Of a DNA stretch of 59,879 nt, positions 49,250-58,647 are shown one piece after another (positions within the stretch are counted from its first letter, which is position 1; every line of letters starts with the position of its first letter). The notes beneath the pieces were generated by a model. That model made no database searches, had not been told where the DNA came from, and worked only from the letters and a program-made list of their open reading frames with translations. The stretch is taken from the NCBI GenBank assembly GCA_900539155.1, contig UQBE01000009.1, positions 1-59,879 of the forward strand. Direction: 5' to 3'. The stretch is from an uncultured Porphyromonas sp. GTDB lineage: Bacteria; Bacteroidota; Bacteroidia; Bacteroidales; Porphyromonadaceae. A program made the translations under genes and the position numbers.

Positions 49250-51187
49250 CTAGAACCACTTGTCAATCTCCTCAGAGGTGAGGGAGACCATGATGGAGCG
49301 TCCGAGCGGGTCGAACTGCGAGTTGGGCGTCAGAAAGAGGTCGGAGATAATCTGACTGGGCTGCGCTGCACGTGCGTGGAGTGTGTGGCGCACCAGTTCG
49401 CTGGCTTGGCGTAGAGCTTCGCCAGAGAGGAAGAGCTGCGCTAGAAGTTCCGCTGGTGGTAGCGTGGTGTCGGTGTCGTCTTTGTCCTCATCATCGAGGT
49501 ACTCGCCGAGTGTCTTGGTGACCATGTCTGCGACGCCGATGGGGCGAAGTGGTTTGGGTACGGAGGTGATGAGGTAGACGTTTTCGTCTGTGTCGGCGGA
49601 TGCTTCTTGCGAGGTGATTTCGAAGCCAATCTGTCGCAAGCTCTCGACCAATGCGTGATGCGTCGGGTAGCTGTCGCTGGGTAGTGATAGCTCCTCGGCA
49701 AAGAGTAGTGGCTGCGCCTGATCGGGCTCGAGTGTGAGGGTCGCTATCTGCTGCTCGTAGTAGATGCGTAGTAGTGCGCGCTCGATATGGATGACGGCAA
49801 GGCGGTCGCTCATTGTGGTAAAGAGGTAGCGATCCTGAAAGGTGTAGACCAAGTTGGAGCTATTGGCCACAGGCTGGGAGATGCCAGCGGAGACCGTAAA
49901 GAGTGGATCCGTCGCTGTGGAGGCTGCCTCGGTGGGTTGGCTTGCAGGGATTGCTGACTCACCTCGTCGCTGCTGGAAGTCGTCGATAAAGCTTTCCCAA
50001 TGAGCGGGCGAGCCACTACTCAGCGGGGAGAGCGGGTCCAGGGGCTGCTCATCGTCTGTCGTGACAGCCCTAAAGGGATTGTACTCGGGGTCTATCTGCA
50101 CGGGCGGTGGCTGGAGCGCACTGCTAGGTTGGCGTGTGGCATCGTAGGCTGGTATCTCGATGAGTTGGTCGGTGCTAAAGGTGATAGCCGGCATAGCGCT
50201 GGTGGTGCTGAGATGCTCGCGTAGCACTACCATAAGAAGCTTGAAGATAGCCTGCTCATCGAGGAACTTAATCTCCGTCTTGGTAGGATGTATATTGACA
50301 TCGATGCGACTGGGGTCTACCTGAAAGTAGATAAAGTAGTTGGGCTGGCTCCCTGGCGCGACGAGGTCCTCAAAGACGTTCATGACCGCACGGTGGAAGT
50401 AGGGGTGCTTCATATAGCGTCCATTGACAAAGAAGAACTGCTGGGCACCTCTGCGCTTAGCATCGCGTGGCAGGGTGATGAAGCCCGAGACATTGGCTAG
50501 GGGCCCTTGGTACTCAATCGGGATGAGCTGCTTGGAGTAGCTCTTGCCTAGGAGGTCTACGATGCGATGCTGGAGGTCGCTCTTGGGGAGGTTGCGTATG
50601 AGCTTGCCCTCGGAGTAGAGGGTGAAGGCAATCTCGGGGTAGACCAGTGCGATGCGCTCGAACTGGCGGTAGATGTGTCGTAGCTCTGTCTCGGAGCTCT
50701 TGAGGAAGCGTCGCCGTGCGGGGACGTTGTAAAAGAGGTTTTTCACCGTAATAGAGGTGCCCACCTCGGCAACGGTGGGGGAGGAGCTGACAACCTCGGA
50801 GCCGTTTATTAGGAGCTTGTACCCTATGTCGCTGTCGGCTTGTCGTGTGACTAGCTCAATCTGAGCCACAGCCACGATAGAGGCTAGAGCTTCTCCGCGA
50901 AATCCCATAGAGCGGAGCGTGAAGAGGTCGTCGACGGATGCAATCTTACTGGTGGCGTGCCGCTCGAAAGCCATACGAGCGTCTAGCGGACTCATACCGA
51001 TACCGTCGTCGATAACGCGCATGAGCTCCTTGCCTGCATCTTGTAGTTCGATGGTTATCTGCGAGGCGTGGGCGTCGATGGCGTTTTCAACCAGCTCTTT
51101 GAGCATAGAGGCTGGGCGCTGGATTACTTCACCAGCGGCTATCTGATTGGCAATGCTGTCGGGGAGAAGGTGGATGATTTCGCTCAT
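49250..51187 (-). CDS. mutL: DNA mismatch repair protein MutL
   Basis: GHKL ATPase of 645 residues. The N-terminal domain is complete: IANQIAAGEVIQRPASMLKELVENAIDAHA (seen as EVIQRPASMLKELVENAIDA), DDGIGMSPLDA, TSKIASVDDL, GFRGEALASI. The transducer domain ends near 335, followed by a ~110-residue variable linker. The C-terminal dimerisation domain lacks the DQHA(X)2E(X)4E endonuclease motif; the equivalent stretch reads LAVIHIERALLRIYYEQQ. This MutL may therefore not nick DNA itself. It is the last gene of the clpP-to-mutL block, overlapping the gene before it by 4 nt. Confidence 0.93.
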   Translation of the reverse strand: MSEIIHLLPDSIANQIAAGEVIQRPASMLKELVENAIDAHASQITIELQDAGKELMRVIDDGIGMSPLDARMAFERHATSKIASVDDLFTLRSMGFRGEALASIVAVAQIELVTRQADSDIGYKLLINGSEVVSSSPTVAEVGTSITVKNLFYNVPARRRFLKSSETELRHIYRQFERIALVYPEIAFTLYSEGKLIRNLPKSDLQHRIVDLLGKSYSKQLIPIEYQGPLANVSGFITLPRDAKRRGAQQFFFVNGRYMKHPYFHRAVMNVFEDLVAPGSQPNYFIYFQVDPSRIDVNIHPTKTEIKFLDEQAIFKLLMVVLREHLSTTSAMPAITFSTDQLIEIPAYDATRQPSSALQPPPVQIDPEYNPFRAVTTDDEQPLDPLSPLSSGSPAHWESFIDDFQQRRGESAIPASQPTEAASTATDPLFTVSAGISQPVANSSNLVYTFQDRYLFTTMSDRLAVIHIERALLRIYYEQQIATLTLEPDQAQPLLFAEELSLPSDSYPTHHALVESLRQIGFEITSQEASADTDENVYLITSVPKPLRPIGVADMVTKTLGEYLDDEDKDDTDTTLPPAELLAQLFLSGEALRQASELVRHTLHARAAQPSQIISDLFLTPNSQFDPLGRSIMVSLTSEEIDKWF

Positions 51188-51579
51188 AGGAAGGAGAAGA
51201 GGGGACCCTGTCTATAGTATAGTACCCAGACGATGAAGCCTAAGAGGATGAGCATAAGGATGCAGCGCAGGATGATGCCTGAGCGGGCGTAGTTGTCTAT
51301 GCCTCGGTCTCGCTGCTTCTTGAGATGGCGTGTGCCTCCGTAGAGACTCTCCGAGAGGGACTCACGAAAGGCTTCGCCAGAGCCACTGGCGGACCCTACT
51401 TGCTTGTCGTGGGCTTTGCTGGCGTCGTCGCTACTTCCTGCTGCGTCGGAGCCTTCGGCAGCTTCGAGCTCTCGTCTGATCTGCTCAATGCGTCGCTGGA
51501 GCTGCTCCTTCTTGGGGTCCCAATAGATGGGCTGGTGGCGGAAGCTGCGGGGTTGTCGTGGTCTATATATGAGTCCCAT
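51184..51579 (-). CDS. Small membrane protein with C-terminal helix (conserved in Bacteroidales mutL loci)
   Basis: Protein of 131 residues from ATG 51579 (MGLIYRPRQPRSFRHQPIYW); an ATG at 51615 would add 12 residues. The N terminus is basic and Pro-rich, followed by a coiled-coil-like stretch (KKEQLQRRIEQIRRELEAAE), a Ser/Gly/Ala linker and a C-terminal transmembrane helix (IILRCILMLILLGFIVWVLYY). I recall similar MGLI(F/Y)RPR proteins in this phylum, without known function. The first 184 bp overlap the OstA-like gene in another frame, and the stop overlaps mutL by 4 nt. Confidence 0.75.
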   Translation of the reverse strand: MGLIYRPRQPRSFRHQPIYWDPKKEQLQRRIEQIRRELEAAEGSDAAGSSDDASKAHDKQVGSASGSGEAFRESLSESLYGGTRHLKKQRDRGIDNYARSGIILRCILMLILLGFIVWVLYYRQGPLFSFL

Positions 51580-53522
51580 GAGTATAGTGGTAATAGGTGT
51601 ATGTAGCTCTGCCACGAGTCTGCTGAAGACTCGGTGGAGCTGCTGTCGCTCTCTAGTGGGCGACGTATGTAGATGGAGAGTGGCGTCTCGGCTACGCTAG
51701 TCGTGTCGGTGGCTGCCGTCGTCTGAACGTCTGCTGGCTTGGGCTTCTCGAGGGCTTGCTGGTACTCCTTGTAGAAGGCTTGCCAGGCGGCTAGTCCGTC
51801 GAAGCCTTGGCTCATCTGGCTGTTTTGATCTTGCAGTGTAGCGAGCGAGTCGGTAGACTCTAGCGGTGCTGTGCGGTCGGGGATGACATCTTCGGGCGTG
51901 AGCGGACGCTTGTCGCCATGCCACTCGGCACCGCTCATCTGACGCAGAGCATCGGTGAGGTCTTGGATTGGGTGGATGGTCCCCTCTGCCTTGCCATGCC
52001 AGAGGATGTGGTCGAGCTTGTCATCGGCAATGTAGACGTCCATCTGTGGGTTTCGCACCTGAGCGAGGGCGTAGTAATGCTTCGCTTTCTCCTGCTGCAG
52101 GTAGTAGCGTGACTCCACATTGGAGCGATAGAAAGCGTGGTCGAGCGTGCCTTCGCGGAAGTAAGCTTGAATCGTATCGGCCTTGACACGATCCTGCTTG
52201 ACCGAATCAATCCAGCGAACGGTCGAAGCATTAGGCCAGGCAAAGGCATGGTCAATCGTATCGTTGGCTAGGTGAGCATAGATGGTGTCACCCTTGAGCT
52301 GTGTGGAGTCGTTCCACAAGACAGGACTGCCGAAGAGCTTGATGAGTGAGTCAACGGAGAAGTAGTGTATGGAGTCGCCGATGGCCTGTATATCCTTGCG
52401 GTAGAGGCGCACATCGTGGTAGCCCTTGGTGTACTTGACCTCTAGCGAGTCGGTAGTGCCTGGGAGAGGAGGTAGATTACGCTTGAGCCCCTCCATAATC
52501 TCGGCGGACATATATAAGGTGTCCTCCTCGGAGTAGTCCATGACGTAGGCGCGTCCCGTGGCGTAGGTATAACCATTGGCTTCGTCCATATAGCCGTAGT
52601 CGCCGAAGTAGGTTACCTGGTCCTCCTGATTGTCGATCACCACATCATAGAAGGCCTGACAGATCTGTCTCTTCTTGTCGTAGAGTATCGAGTCGCCCGT
52701 CATGGTACCATCGGGGTGGGTCACAAGCGAGCGGTCGAGGAGGATGCTCTGCTCGGTGTCTGTATTGTAAAAGCCACGGTCGGTCTCTATCGTAACGGAG
52801 TCGGTCGTCTCGATGACAGTGGGGCTGACGATGCGACAGATGGAGGTCTTCGTATTGTAGTGCAGTATGTCGGTGTCGAGGGTGAAGCGGTCGTTCTCTA
52901 GATGTACCTGATTCTGAAAGAGCGCTTCGTCGGAACTGGTGTTGTACTCACCATAGATAGAGGTGAGCGTATTGACAGAGTCGGCCAGGGTGCCGAAGTT
53001 GTCGTAGTAAGCGACCTTTTGGTTGCGGTCGTAGAAGAGCCTTTCGGTAAAGAGCGTGGTGACATCCTTTGTCAAGATTACATTATTGTGTAGCTCTGCT
53101 AGAGCAGCCATCCCGTCATACAGCATCTCTCCAGCGGTGATTGAGATGGAGTCTCCCTCTTGTATCCGTACATGACCGAAAGCATCAAAGGAGTTTGTCA
53201 CCTCATTGAGATTGGCACTGTCGCAAGTCATCACCCAGCTACCATGCCTGAGACGCACATTGCCTTTTAGAATGACAATGTCAGGGAGTATGTCCTGGTC
53301 GTGACTGAGGATATCGGCATGGTCTAGGATGATGAGTCGCTTGCCTTGCACCATCGTGGGGGGAGGTGCCACTGTCTCTCCCTGATGTGGTAAGGTGTGT
53401 AGCCTAGCCGTCGCACTCCAGAGCGGTAGTCCCACAAAGAGAAGCACAGCGACAGCCACTAGCCCGCTGAGGGTGAGTAGTAATCGCTGTGTAGTGGTCA
53501 CTTGGTGAGACTGAAAGGACAT
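51396..53522 (-). CDS. OstA-like (LptA/LptD-N domain) envelope protein
   Basis: Protein of 708 residues with one N-terminal hydrophobic segment (LLLTLSGLVAVAVLLFVGLPLW), probably a signal anchor. Repeated OstA-type beta strands follow from ~60 to 540 (VILKGNVRLRHGSWVMTCDSANLNE, ITAGEMLYDG, YYDNFGTLADSV, VHLENDRFTLDTDILHYNT, DDKLDHILWHGKAEG). The fold is the beta-jellyroll that carries lipopolysaccharide in LptA, so a role in LPS transport is likely. The last ~110 residues are Ser/Thr/Pro-rich and disordered, and are encoded partly by DNA that also encodes the next protein in another frame. Confidence 0.85.
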   Translation of the reverse strand: MSFQSHQVTTTQRLLLTLSGLVAVAVLLFVGLPLWSATARLHTLPHQGETVAPPPTMVQGKRLIILDHADILSHDQDILPDIVILKGNVRLRHGSWVMTCDSANLNEVTNSFDAFGHVRIQEGDSISITAGEMLYDGMAALAELHNNVILTKDVTTLFTERLFYDRNQKVAYYDNFGTLADSVNTLTSIYGEYNTSSDEALFQNQVHLENDRFTLDTDILHYNTKTSICRIVSPTVIETTDSVTIETDRGFYNTDTEQSILLDRSLVTHPDGTMTGDSILYDKKRQICQAFYDVVIDNQEDQVTYFGDYGYMDEANGYTYATGRAYVMDYSEEDTLYMSAEIMEGLKRNLPPLPGTTDSLEVKYTKGYHDVRLYRKDIQAIGDSIHYFSVDSLIKLFGSPVLWNDSTQLKGDTIYAHLANDTIDHAFAWPNASTVRWIDSVKQDRVKADTIQAYFREGTLDHAFYRSNVESRYYLQQEKAKHYYALAQVRNPQMDVYIADDKLDHILWHGKAEGTIHPIQDLTDALRQMSGAEWHGDKRPLTPEDVIPDRTAPLESTDSLATLQDQNSQMSQGFDGLAAWQAFYKEYQQALEKPKPADVQTTAATDTTSVAETPLSIYIRRPLESDSSSTESSADSWQSYIHLLPLYSWDSYIDHDNPAASATSPSIGTPRRSSSSDALSRSDESSKLPKAPTQQEVATTPAKPTTSK

Positions 53523-53588
53523 AAACTCTAGAACTTAGTCGACAGACGTGAATCGTCAGTCGTCATGCCTCTAGGCATAAGGAGGTGG

Positions 53589-55004
53589 CTACTTCTTGAT
53601 CCATCCTGGGTACTTGAAGTCGCACTGCTGGTAGTCGGGACTAATACGTATATACGTACTCTTCTGGTGCTCGACAATCCACTTGTCAATCTCTTTCTGC
53701 TTCTTGTCCTGCAGAGCTAGCTCCTTGATGAGCTGGAAGTCTGTAGTCATATCAGCACGGTGCGCAGGTGTGCGCTGCTTGAGCTTGAGTAGTACGACCT
53801 GTGTGTTGCCATCTCGATCCTGTGAGACGAAAGCTTGTGATACATCGCCCACCTGCATCTTGTCTACGTAAGAGGCGTAGTCTTGACGCAACTCAGACAT
53901 AGTGAAGAGTGCGGTGCCGTATCGGTCGCTTTCGTAGTCTTCGTTGAGTAGGAGTCCGTAGTTGTTTTTTGACTCTATGACGTTGCTATGCAGGACTACT
54001 GCCTCATCAAAAGTCTCTTGCCCATTGCGTACTGCTACAGCTATGGAGTCTGCCTTAGCGACCGCTAGCTGTAACTTCTCGGGAGCAACGCTTGGCTTGA
54101 GGAGTATGTGGCGGAAGTTAATCGTATTATCCCGCTTCTCAATCAGCTGTACGATGTGATAGCCTGTAGCGGTACGAACGATAGGTGACACTTGCTTGGT
54201 GTCAGAGAGTGCAAAGACAACCTGAGCGAACTCAGGCTCTAGCGAACTGCGAGCCACGAAGCCGTACTCACCTCCTTGCACCGATGTGCGGGTGTCTTGG
54301 GAATAGAGACGAGCGATGGTGGAAAAGTCGCGGCGTCCCGATGAGATGTCTTCGGAGTAGCCTCTGAGCTGCTCTTTAATCTGGTCTATCGCAGCTAGCT
54401 CTATGTCTGGCGTAATCCTCAGAGCCTGCACCTCAATGATGTCAGGTATGTATGGCAAGCTGTCCTGTGGTATGCTTGCGTAGTAAGAGCGTATCTCCGA
54501 TGGTGTCACGGATACACCTTGGATAATCTTCTGCTGCATCTGCCGGACGATCTCGTTATTGACCGCCATAATGCGCTGCTGCTCTCGGATGCTGGAGTAG
54601 GGACGGTTGAAGTACTCTTCGAGGCGCTTTCGCGAGCCGACCTGCTGCACGAGGCTCTCCATAAAGTTGTCCACAAATCGATCTACCTTAGTGTTGTCTA
54701 CTGAGATGCTGTCGATTTTAGCTTGATTGAGGAAGAGCATCTGAACCGCCAGCTGCTCCGTGAGGTAGCAGTCAGGATTTCCCTCGAGTGGCATCCCCTG
54801 CGAGCGTAGGTATAGCTTTTGGTTTTCTATCTCAGACTTGAGGATAGGCTCATCACCTACAGTCCATATTGCTTCGTCAATGATAGAACCTGTGGATGCT
54901 TTGCCCTTTGGAGTCTGAGCTGTTAGGGTGAGGCTCGCCAGCAGTGATGCTAGCAGAGGTAGTAGTGTCCAGCGGACAGGTTTGAAGACTCTATAGGTAG
55001 ACAT
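53589..55004 (-). CDS. Periplasmic peptidyl-prolyl isomerase (SurA/PpiC type)
   Basis: Protein of 471 residues with signal peptide (LLPLLASLLASLTLTAQ). A SurA-like N-terminal chaperone domain (~40-185: IIDEAIWTVGDEPILKSEIEN, LTEQLAVQMLFLNQAKID, KRLEEYFNRPYSSIREQQR) precedes a parvulin domain (~190-300: IARLYSQDTRTSVQGGEYGFVARSSLEPEF, KQVSPIVRTATGYHIVQL) and a second, degenerate parvulin-like part. It should assist folding of outer-membrane proteins, fitting its place next to an OstA-like protein. Lies 19 nt after recQ. Confidence 0.88.
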   Translation of the reverse strand: MSTYRVFKPVRWTLLPLLASLLASLTLTAQTPKGKASTGSIIDEAIWTVGDEPILKSEIENQKLYLRSQGMPLEGNPDCYLTEQLAVQMLFLNQAKIDSISVDNTKVDRFVDNFMESLVQQVGSRKRLEEYFNRPYSSIREQQRIMAVNNEIVRQMQQKIIQGVSVTPSEIRSYYASIPQDSLPYIPDIIEVQALRITPDIELAAIDQIKEQLRGYSEDISSGRRDFSTIARLYSQDTRTSVQGGEYGFVARSSLEPEFAQVVFALSDTKQVSPIVRTATGYHIVQLIEKRDNTINFRHILLKPSVAPEKLQLAVAKADSIAVAVRNGQETFDEAVVLHSNVIESKNNYGLLLNEDYESDRYGTALFTMSELRQDYASYVDKMQVGDVSQAFVSQDRDGNTQVVLLKLKQRTPAHRADMTTDFQLIKELALQDKKQKEIDKWIVEHQKSTYIRISPDYQQCDFKYPGWIKK

Positions 55005-55023
55005 ATATATAGGTAATGTGTTC

Positions 55024-57231
55024 TTATTGGTGGCAAGAGTAGATAATCATAGCGAGACGTAGTTCAGGCTCACTGTAGAAGTCTTCGTACTCACTAATCA
55101 AATCGTCTAGGGTGCAGTCTGGATGCTCTACTAGGTAGTCTCTTAGCTCGTCATAGCTATCCTCGCCTAGCTCGGAGGCTATGAGGTAGTTAAGCTTGAC
55201 CTTTGTGCCAGACTTGACGATGCGCTCCAGCTCGGTGAGCAGGTCGTCCGTACTTATAGAGTGAGATATGGCTATATCCTCGAGAAGTACCTGACGGTCT
55301 AGTTGCTGTACGATAGAGATATGCTGCTTGGTATTGTTAGGTAGTGTACGAATCTTGTAGTCTTCAGGACGCTCTATCTCATACTCCTCGACGTAATTGC
55401 GTATGATGCGGACAAACTCCTCTCCATAACGATCAGCTTGCTCTACATTGATTCCTGAGATGTTCTTTAGTTCAGGCAATGTGATAGGGTAGAGCGTAGA
55501 CATCTCTTCAAGAGCTGAGTCGGGGAAGACTCCATTTGGACCTAATCCGAGCTTGGTACTCAGCTTCTTGCGTACATCTTTGAGGATACTATAAAGTGCT
55601 GGGTCTGTAGAAGCCGTACGACCGCGACCTCCTGATGCGGGGCTATCGACCTCTTCATCATCGTCTTCGTCAAAGTCATCATCGTCATCTAGCTCCTCCT
55701 CTTCGGCCGATACAATCTTAAAGGAAGTGGGCTTTTTGATAAACTTCTTACCACTCGGCGTGACGCTTAGGATACCGTAGGTCTCCGTACTCTCGGTGAG
55801 ATACTGCATCACTAGTGCCCGCTCTACGACTAGCTCCCAAATGTCTCGTGAGTAATCGCTACCTATACCGTAGGACTTAAGCTTGTCATGATGAAAGTCC
55901 TCTATAGGGGCTGTGTCGCAACCTAAGATGACATCAATGACGTGATCCTTCTTAAATTGTTCTTTGAGCTCCAAGACCGTCTGGAGCAGTTGTTTCAAAA
56001 GCTCTTTAGCTTCCATCGTTTGTCTGTTTTTGGCACAATTATCACACGCTCCACAGTTGTCTAGGTCATACTTCTCTCCGAAATAGTAGAGCAGATATGC
56101 TCGTCGACACATGGGCGTGAGTGCAAAGGTAGAAGTTTTTGCGAGTAATTGCCTACCTATCTCCTGCTCGGCGATAGGTTTTCCCTGCATAAAGTTCTCC
56201 AGCTTTTGTATATCCTTCTCATTATAAAAGGCTAAGCAATATCCCTCGCCACCATCACGACCTGCACGACCTGTCTCCTGATAGTAGCCCTCGAGGCTCT
56301 TTGGCATATCGTAGTGTATGACATAGCGCACATCGGGCTTGTCGATACCCATCCCAAAGGCTATTGTCGCAACAATCACACGACACTCCTCACTTAGGAA
56401 AGCATCCTGATTGGCCGAGCGCTCCTTAGCGTCTAGTCCCGCATGGTAGGGGAGCGCCTTGATGCCGTTCATCTGGAGTAGCTTAGAGAGGTTCATCACC
56501 TTCTCACGGCTCATGCAGTAGATGATACCGCTCTTGTTAGGTTGCCTGCGGATGAACCTAATGATGCGCGCATTGACGTCTTCGCCTTTCTTCTCGACAC
56601 TGTAGTAGAGATTCGGACGGTTAAAGCTAGACTTAAAGATTTTACCGTCTAGGATACCTAGATTCTTGCGTATGTCGTGCTCCACCTTAGGGGTTGCCGT
56701 AGCTGTCAGAGCGATGATAGGCTTACGCCCTATCTCGTCAATGACAGGACGTATCTTACGATACTCGGGTCGAAAGTCATGCCCCCACTCAGAGATACAG
56801 TGCGCCTCGTCAATAGCAAAAAAGGATATCTTGACCTGACGAAAGAACTCTATGTTCTCAGCTTTGCCGAGCGACTCGGGAGCGACATAGAGGAGCTTCG
56901 TCTCACCAGCAGAAACATCGCGATAGACTTGATCGAGTTGTGCCTTATTGAGCGAAGAGTTCAGCACGTGTGCTATCTCGTCAAAGCCTGAAATCTCCCG
57001 CAAAGCATCGACTTGGTTCTTCATCAGTGCAATCAGGGGGGAGACAACGATGGCTGTCCCTTCCATAATGAGTGCGGGTAGCTGATAGCAGAGCGACTTG
57101 CCGCTACCTGTAGGCATCAAGACAAAAGTATCGTGACCGTCTAGCAGGCTTTGGATAATCTCTTTCTGATTGCCCTTAAACTCTTCGAAGCCGAAGAGCT
57201 TGCTCAGTAGTTCTGTCAGATTGTGTGTCAT
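55024..57231 (-). CDS. recQ: ATP-dependent DNA helicase RecQ
   Basis: 3'-to-5' helicase of 735 residues. Motifs in order: Walker A LMPTGSGKSLCYQLPAL (~37-53), DEAHCISEWGHDFRPEY (DEAH box and the aromatic-rich loop), ALTATATPKV, TIAFGMGIDKPDVRYVIHYD and QETGRAGRDGGEGYCL. A zinc-binding domain (CRRAYLLYYFGEKYDLDNCGACDNC) and winged helix follow. An acidic linker (EEEELDDDDDFDEDDDEE, ~525-545) precedes an HRDC domain (~560-640) and a helical C-terminal extension of about 100 residues. Acts in recombination repair and fork restart. Lies between clpX and the PPIase gene. Confidence 0.95.
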   Translation of the reverse strand: MTHNLTELLSKLFGFEEFKGNQKEIIQSLLDGHDTFVLMPTGSGKSLCYQLPALIMEGTAIVVSPLIALMKNQVDALREISGFDEIAHVLNSSLNKAQLDQVYRDVSAGETKLLYVAPESLGKAENIEFFRQVKISFFAIDEAHCISEWGHDFRPEYRKIRPVIDEIGRKPIIALTATATPKVEHDIRKNLGILDGKIFKSSFNRPNLYYSVEKKGEDVNARIIRFIRRQPNKSGIIYCMSREKVMNLSKLLQMNGIKALPYHAGLDAKERSANQDAFLSEECRVIVATIAFGMGIDKPDVRYVIHYDMPKSLEGYYQETGRAGRDGGEGYCLAFYNEKDIQKLENFMQGKPIAEQEIGRQLLAKTSTFALTPMCRRAYLLYYFGEKYDLDNCGACDNCAKNRQTMEAKELLKQLLQTVLELKEQFKKDHVIDVILGCDTAPIEDFHHDKLKSYGIGSDYSRDIWELVVERALVMQYLTESTETYGILSVTPSGKKFIKKPTSFKIVSAEEEELDDDDDFDEDDDEEVDSPASGGRGRTASTDPALYSILKDVRKKLSTKLGLGPNGVFPDSALEEMSTLYPITLPELKNISGINVEQADRYGEEFVRIIRNYVEEYEIERPEDYKIRTLPNNTKQHISIVQQLDRQVLLEDIAISHSISTDDLLTELERIVKSGTKVKLNYLIASELGEDSYDELRDYLVEHPDCTLDDLISEYEDFYSEPELRLAMIIYSCHQ

Positions 57232-57327
57232 AACTGGTGAGATTGGTCGTCAAGAGAGCTCGTATGGCTTCTCTCCAGGAGGACAATGATTATTACATAG
57301 GATACACAAATTCGTGTCAGGAGCGGA

Positions 57328-58647
57328 TTAGTTAGCGAGAGAGGCAGTCATGCTCGGTGTCACCTTAGAGCGAGCATACTGCTCTGTGATACGTAGCGTC
57401 TTGCGCTTGAGAGAGGGTATCTCGTACATAGCGTCGATCATAATCTTCTCTGTGATAGATCGTAGACCACGAGCTCCTAGCTTCGTGTCGACAGCTACTT
57501 GTACGATATACTTGAGCGCATCGTCATCGAAGGTGAGACGCACTCCATCCATCTCAAAGAGTCTTTGATACTGCTTCGTGATAGCATTCTTTGGCTCGAC
57601 GAGGATACGCAGGAGCGTGTCACTATCTAGTGCGTCTAGATAGGTGAGGATAGGCAGACGTCCGATAATTTCGGGGATTAGTCCGTAGCGTCGTAGGTCT
57701 TGATGGGTAATGTGTGCTAGCAGATTGTTCTGTATCGTTTGATAGTCCATCTGCTGCTCCTTATAACCCACTACACGGGTGTTGAGACGAGAACCGATGA
57801 TACGCTCGATACCGTCAAAGGCACCAGCACAGATGAAGAGAATCTGCTGCGTATTGACCTGGATAAACTTCTGCTCGGGATGCTTGCGACCACCATAGGG
57901 GGGGACGTTGATGACACTCCCCTCGAGCAGCTTGAGAAGGCCCTGCTGGACACCCTCACCACTCACATCACGGGTGATGGAGGGGTTGTCGCCCTTGCGT
58001 GCTATCTTGTCAATCTCATCGATGAAGACGATGCCACGCTCTGCGGCAGCTACGTCGTAGTCGCAGTTTTGCAGTAGGCGAGAGATGATACTCTCTATAT
58101 CCTCTCCCACATAGCCAGCCTGCGTCAGGACAGTCGCATCGACCATCGCAAAGGGCACCTGCAGCATACGAGCTATCGACTGAGCTAGGAGCGTCTTACC
58201 GCACCCAGTCGGTCCCACCATGATGATGTTGCTCTTAGCAATCTCTACATCGTCTAGTGTGGAGCTCTCATCGCTCTTCCCGTCCTTCTCTTGGCTAGCT
58301 AAGATACGCTTGTAGTGGTTGTAGACAGCCACCGAGAGATACTTCTTAGCATCAGTCTGCCCAATCACGTAGCGGTCTAGGTAAGCGGCTATCTCCTGCG
58401 GCTTAGGTAGCGACTCATAGGTGAGTGGTGCAAAGGACGTGCTTTTATCTCCCTGCTTTTTCTGTTCATTAGTGTCAAGCACAGGTGCAGAGACCAGCCC
58501 GTTCTGATAGAGTAGCGTGTAGATCTGCTCTGTGCAATCACTACAGATCTGCGCAGAGCCCTCGGCACCTATTAGTATAGGCACCTCGCTCTCGGGACGA
58601 TTGCAGAAAGAGCAGCGACGCTCTATCGTATTATTTTTCTTTGCCAT
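57328..58647 (-). CDS. clpX: ATP-dependent Clp protease ATP-binding subunit ClpX
   Basis: AAA+ unfoldase of 439 residues. ATG 58647 (MAKKNNTIERRCSFCNRPES) is chosen since it places the zinc-binding domain (C-x2-C ... CSDC) at the N terminus; the extra upstream 18 residues overlap clpP and have no family counterpart. Walker A is GPTGCGKT, Walker B GIVFIDEIDKIA, and the pore loop GYVGED. Sensor region RGLRSI. It overlaps the 3' end of clpP by 17 nt. It feeds tagged substrates into ClpP. Confidence 0.95.
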   Translation of the reverse strand: MAKKNNTIERRCSFCNRPESEVPILIGAEGSAQICSDCTEQIYTLLYQNGLVSAPVLDTNEQKKQGDKSTSFAPLTYESLPKPQEIAAYLDRYVIGQTDAKKYLSVAVYNHYKRILASQEKDGKSDESSTLDDVEIAKSNIIMVGPTGCGKTLLAQSIARMLQVPFAMVDATVLTQAGYVGEDIESIISRLLQNCDYDVAAAERGIVFIDEIDKIARKGDNPSITRDVSGEGVQQGLLKLLEGSVINVPPYGGRKHPEQKFIQVNTQQILFICAGAFDGIERIIGSRLNTRVVGYKEQQMDYQTIQNNLLAHITHQDLRRYGLIPEIIGRLPILTYLDALDSDTLLRILVEPKNAITKQYQRLFEMDGVRLTFDDDALKYIVQVAVDTKLGARGLRSITEKIMIDAMYEIPSLKRKTLRITEQYARSKVTPSMTASLAN

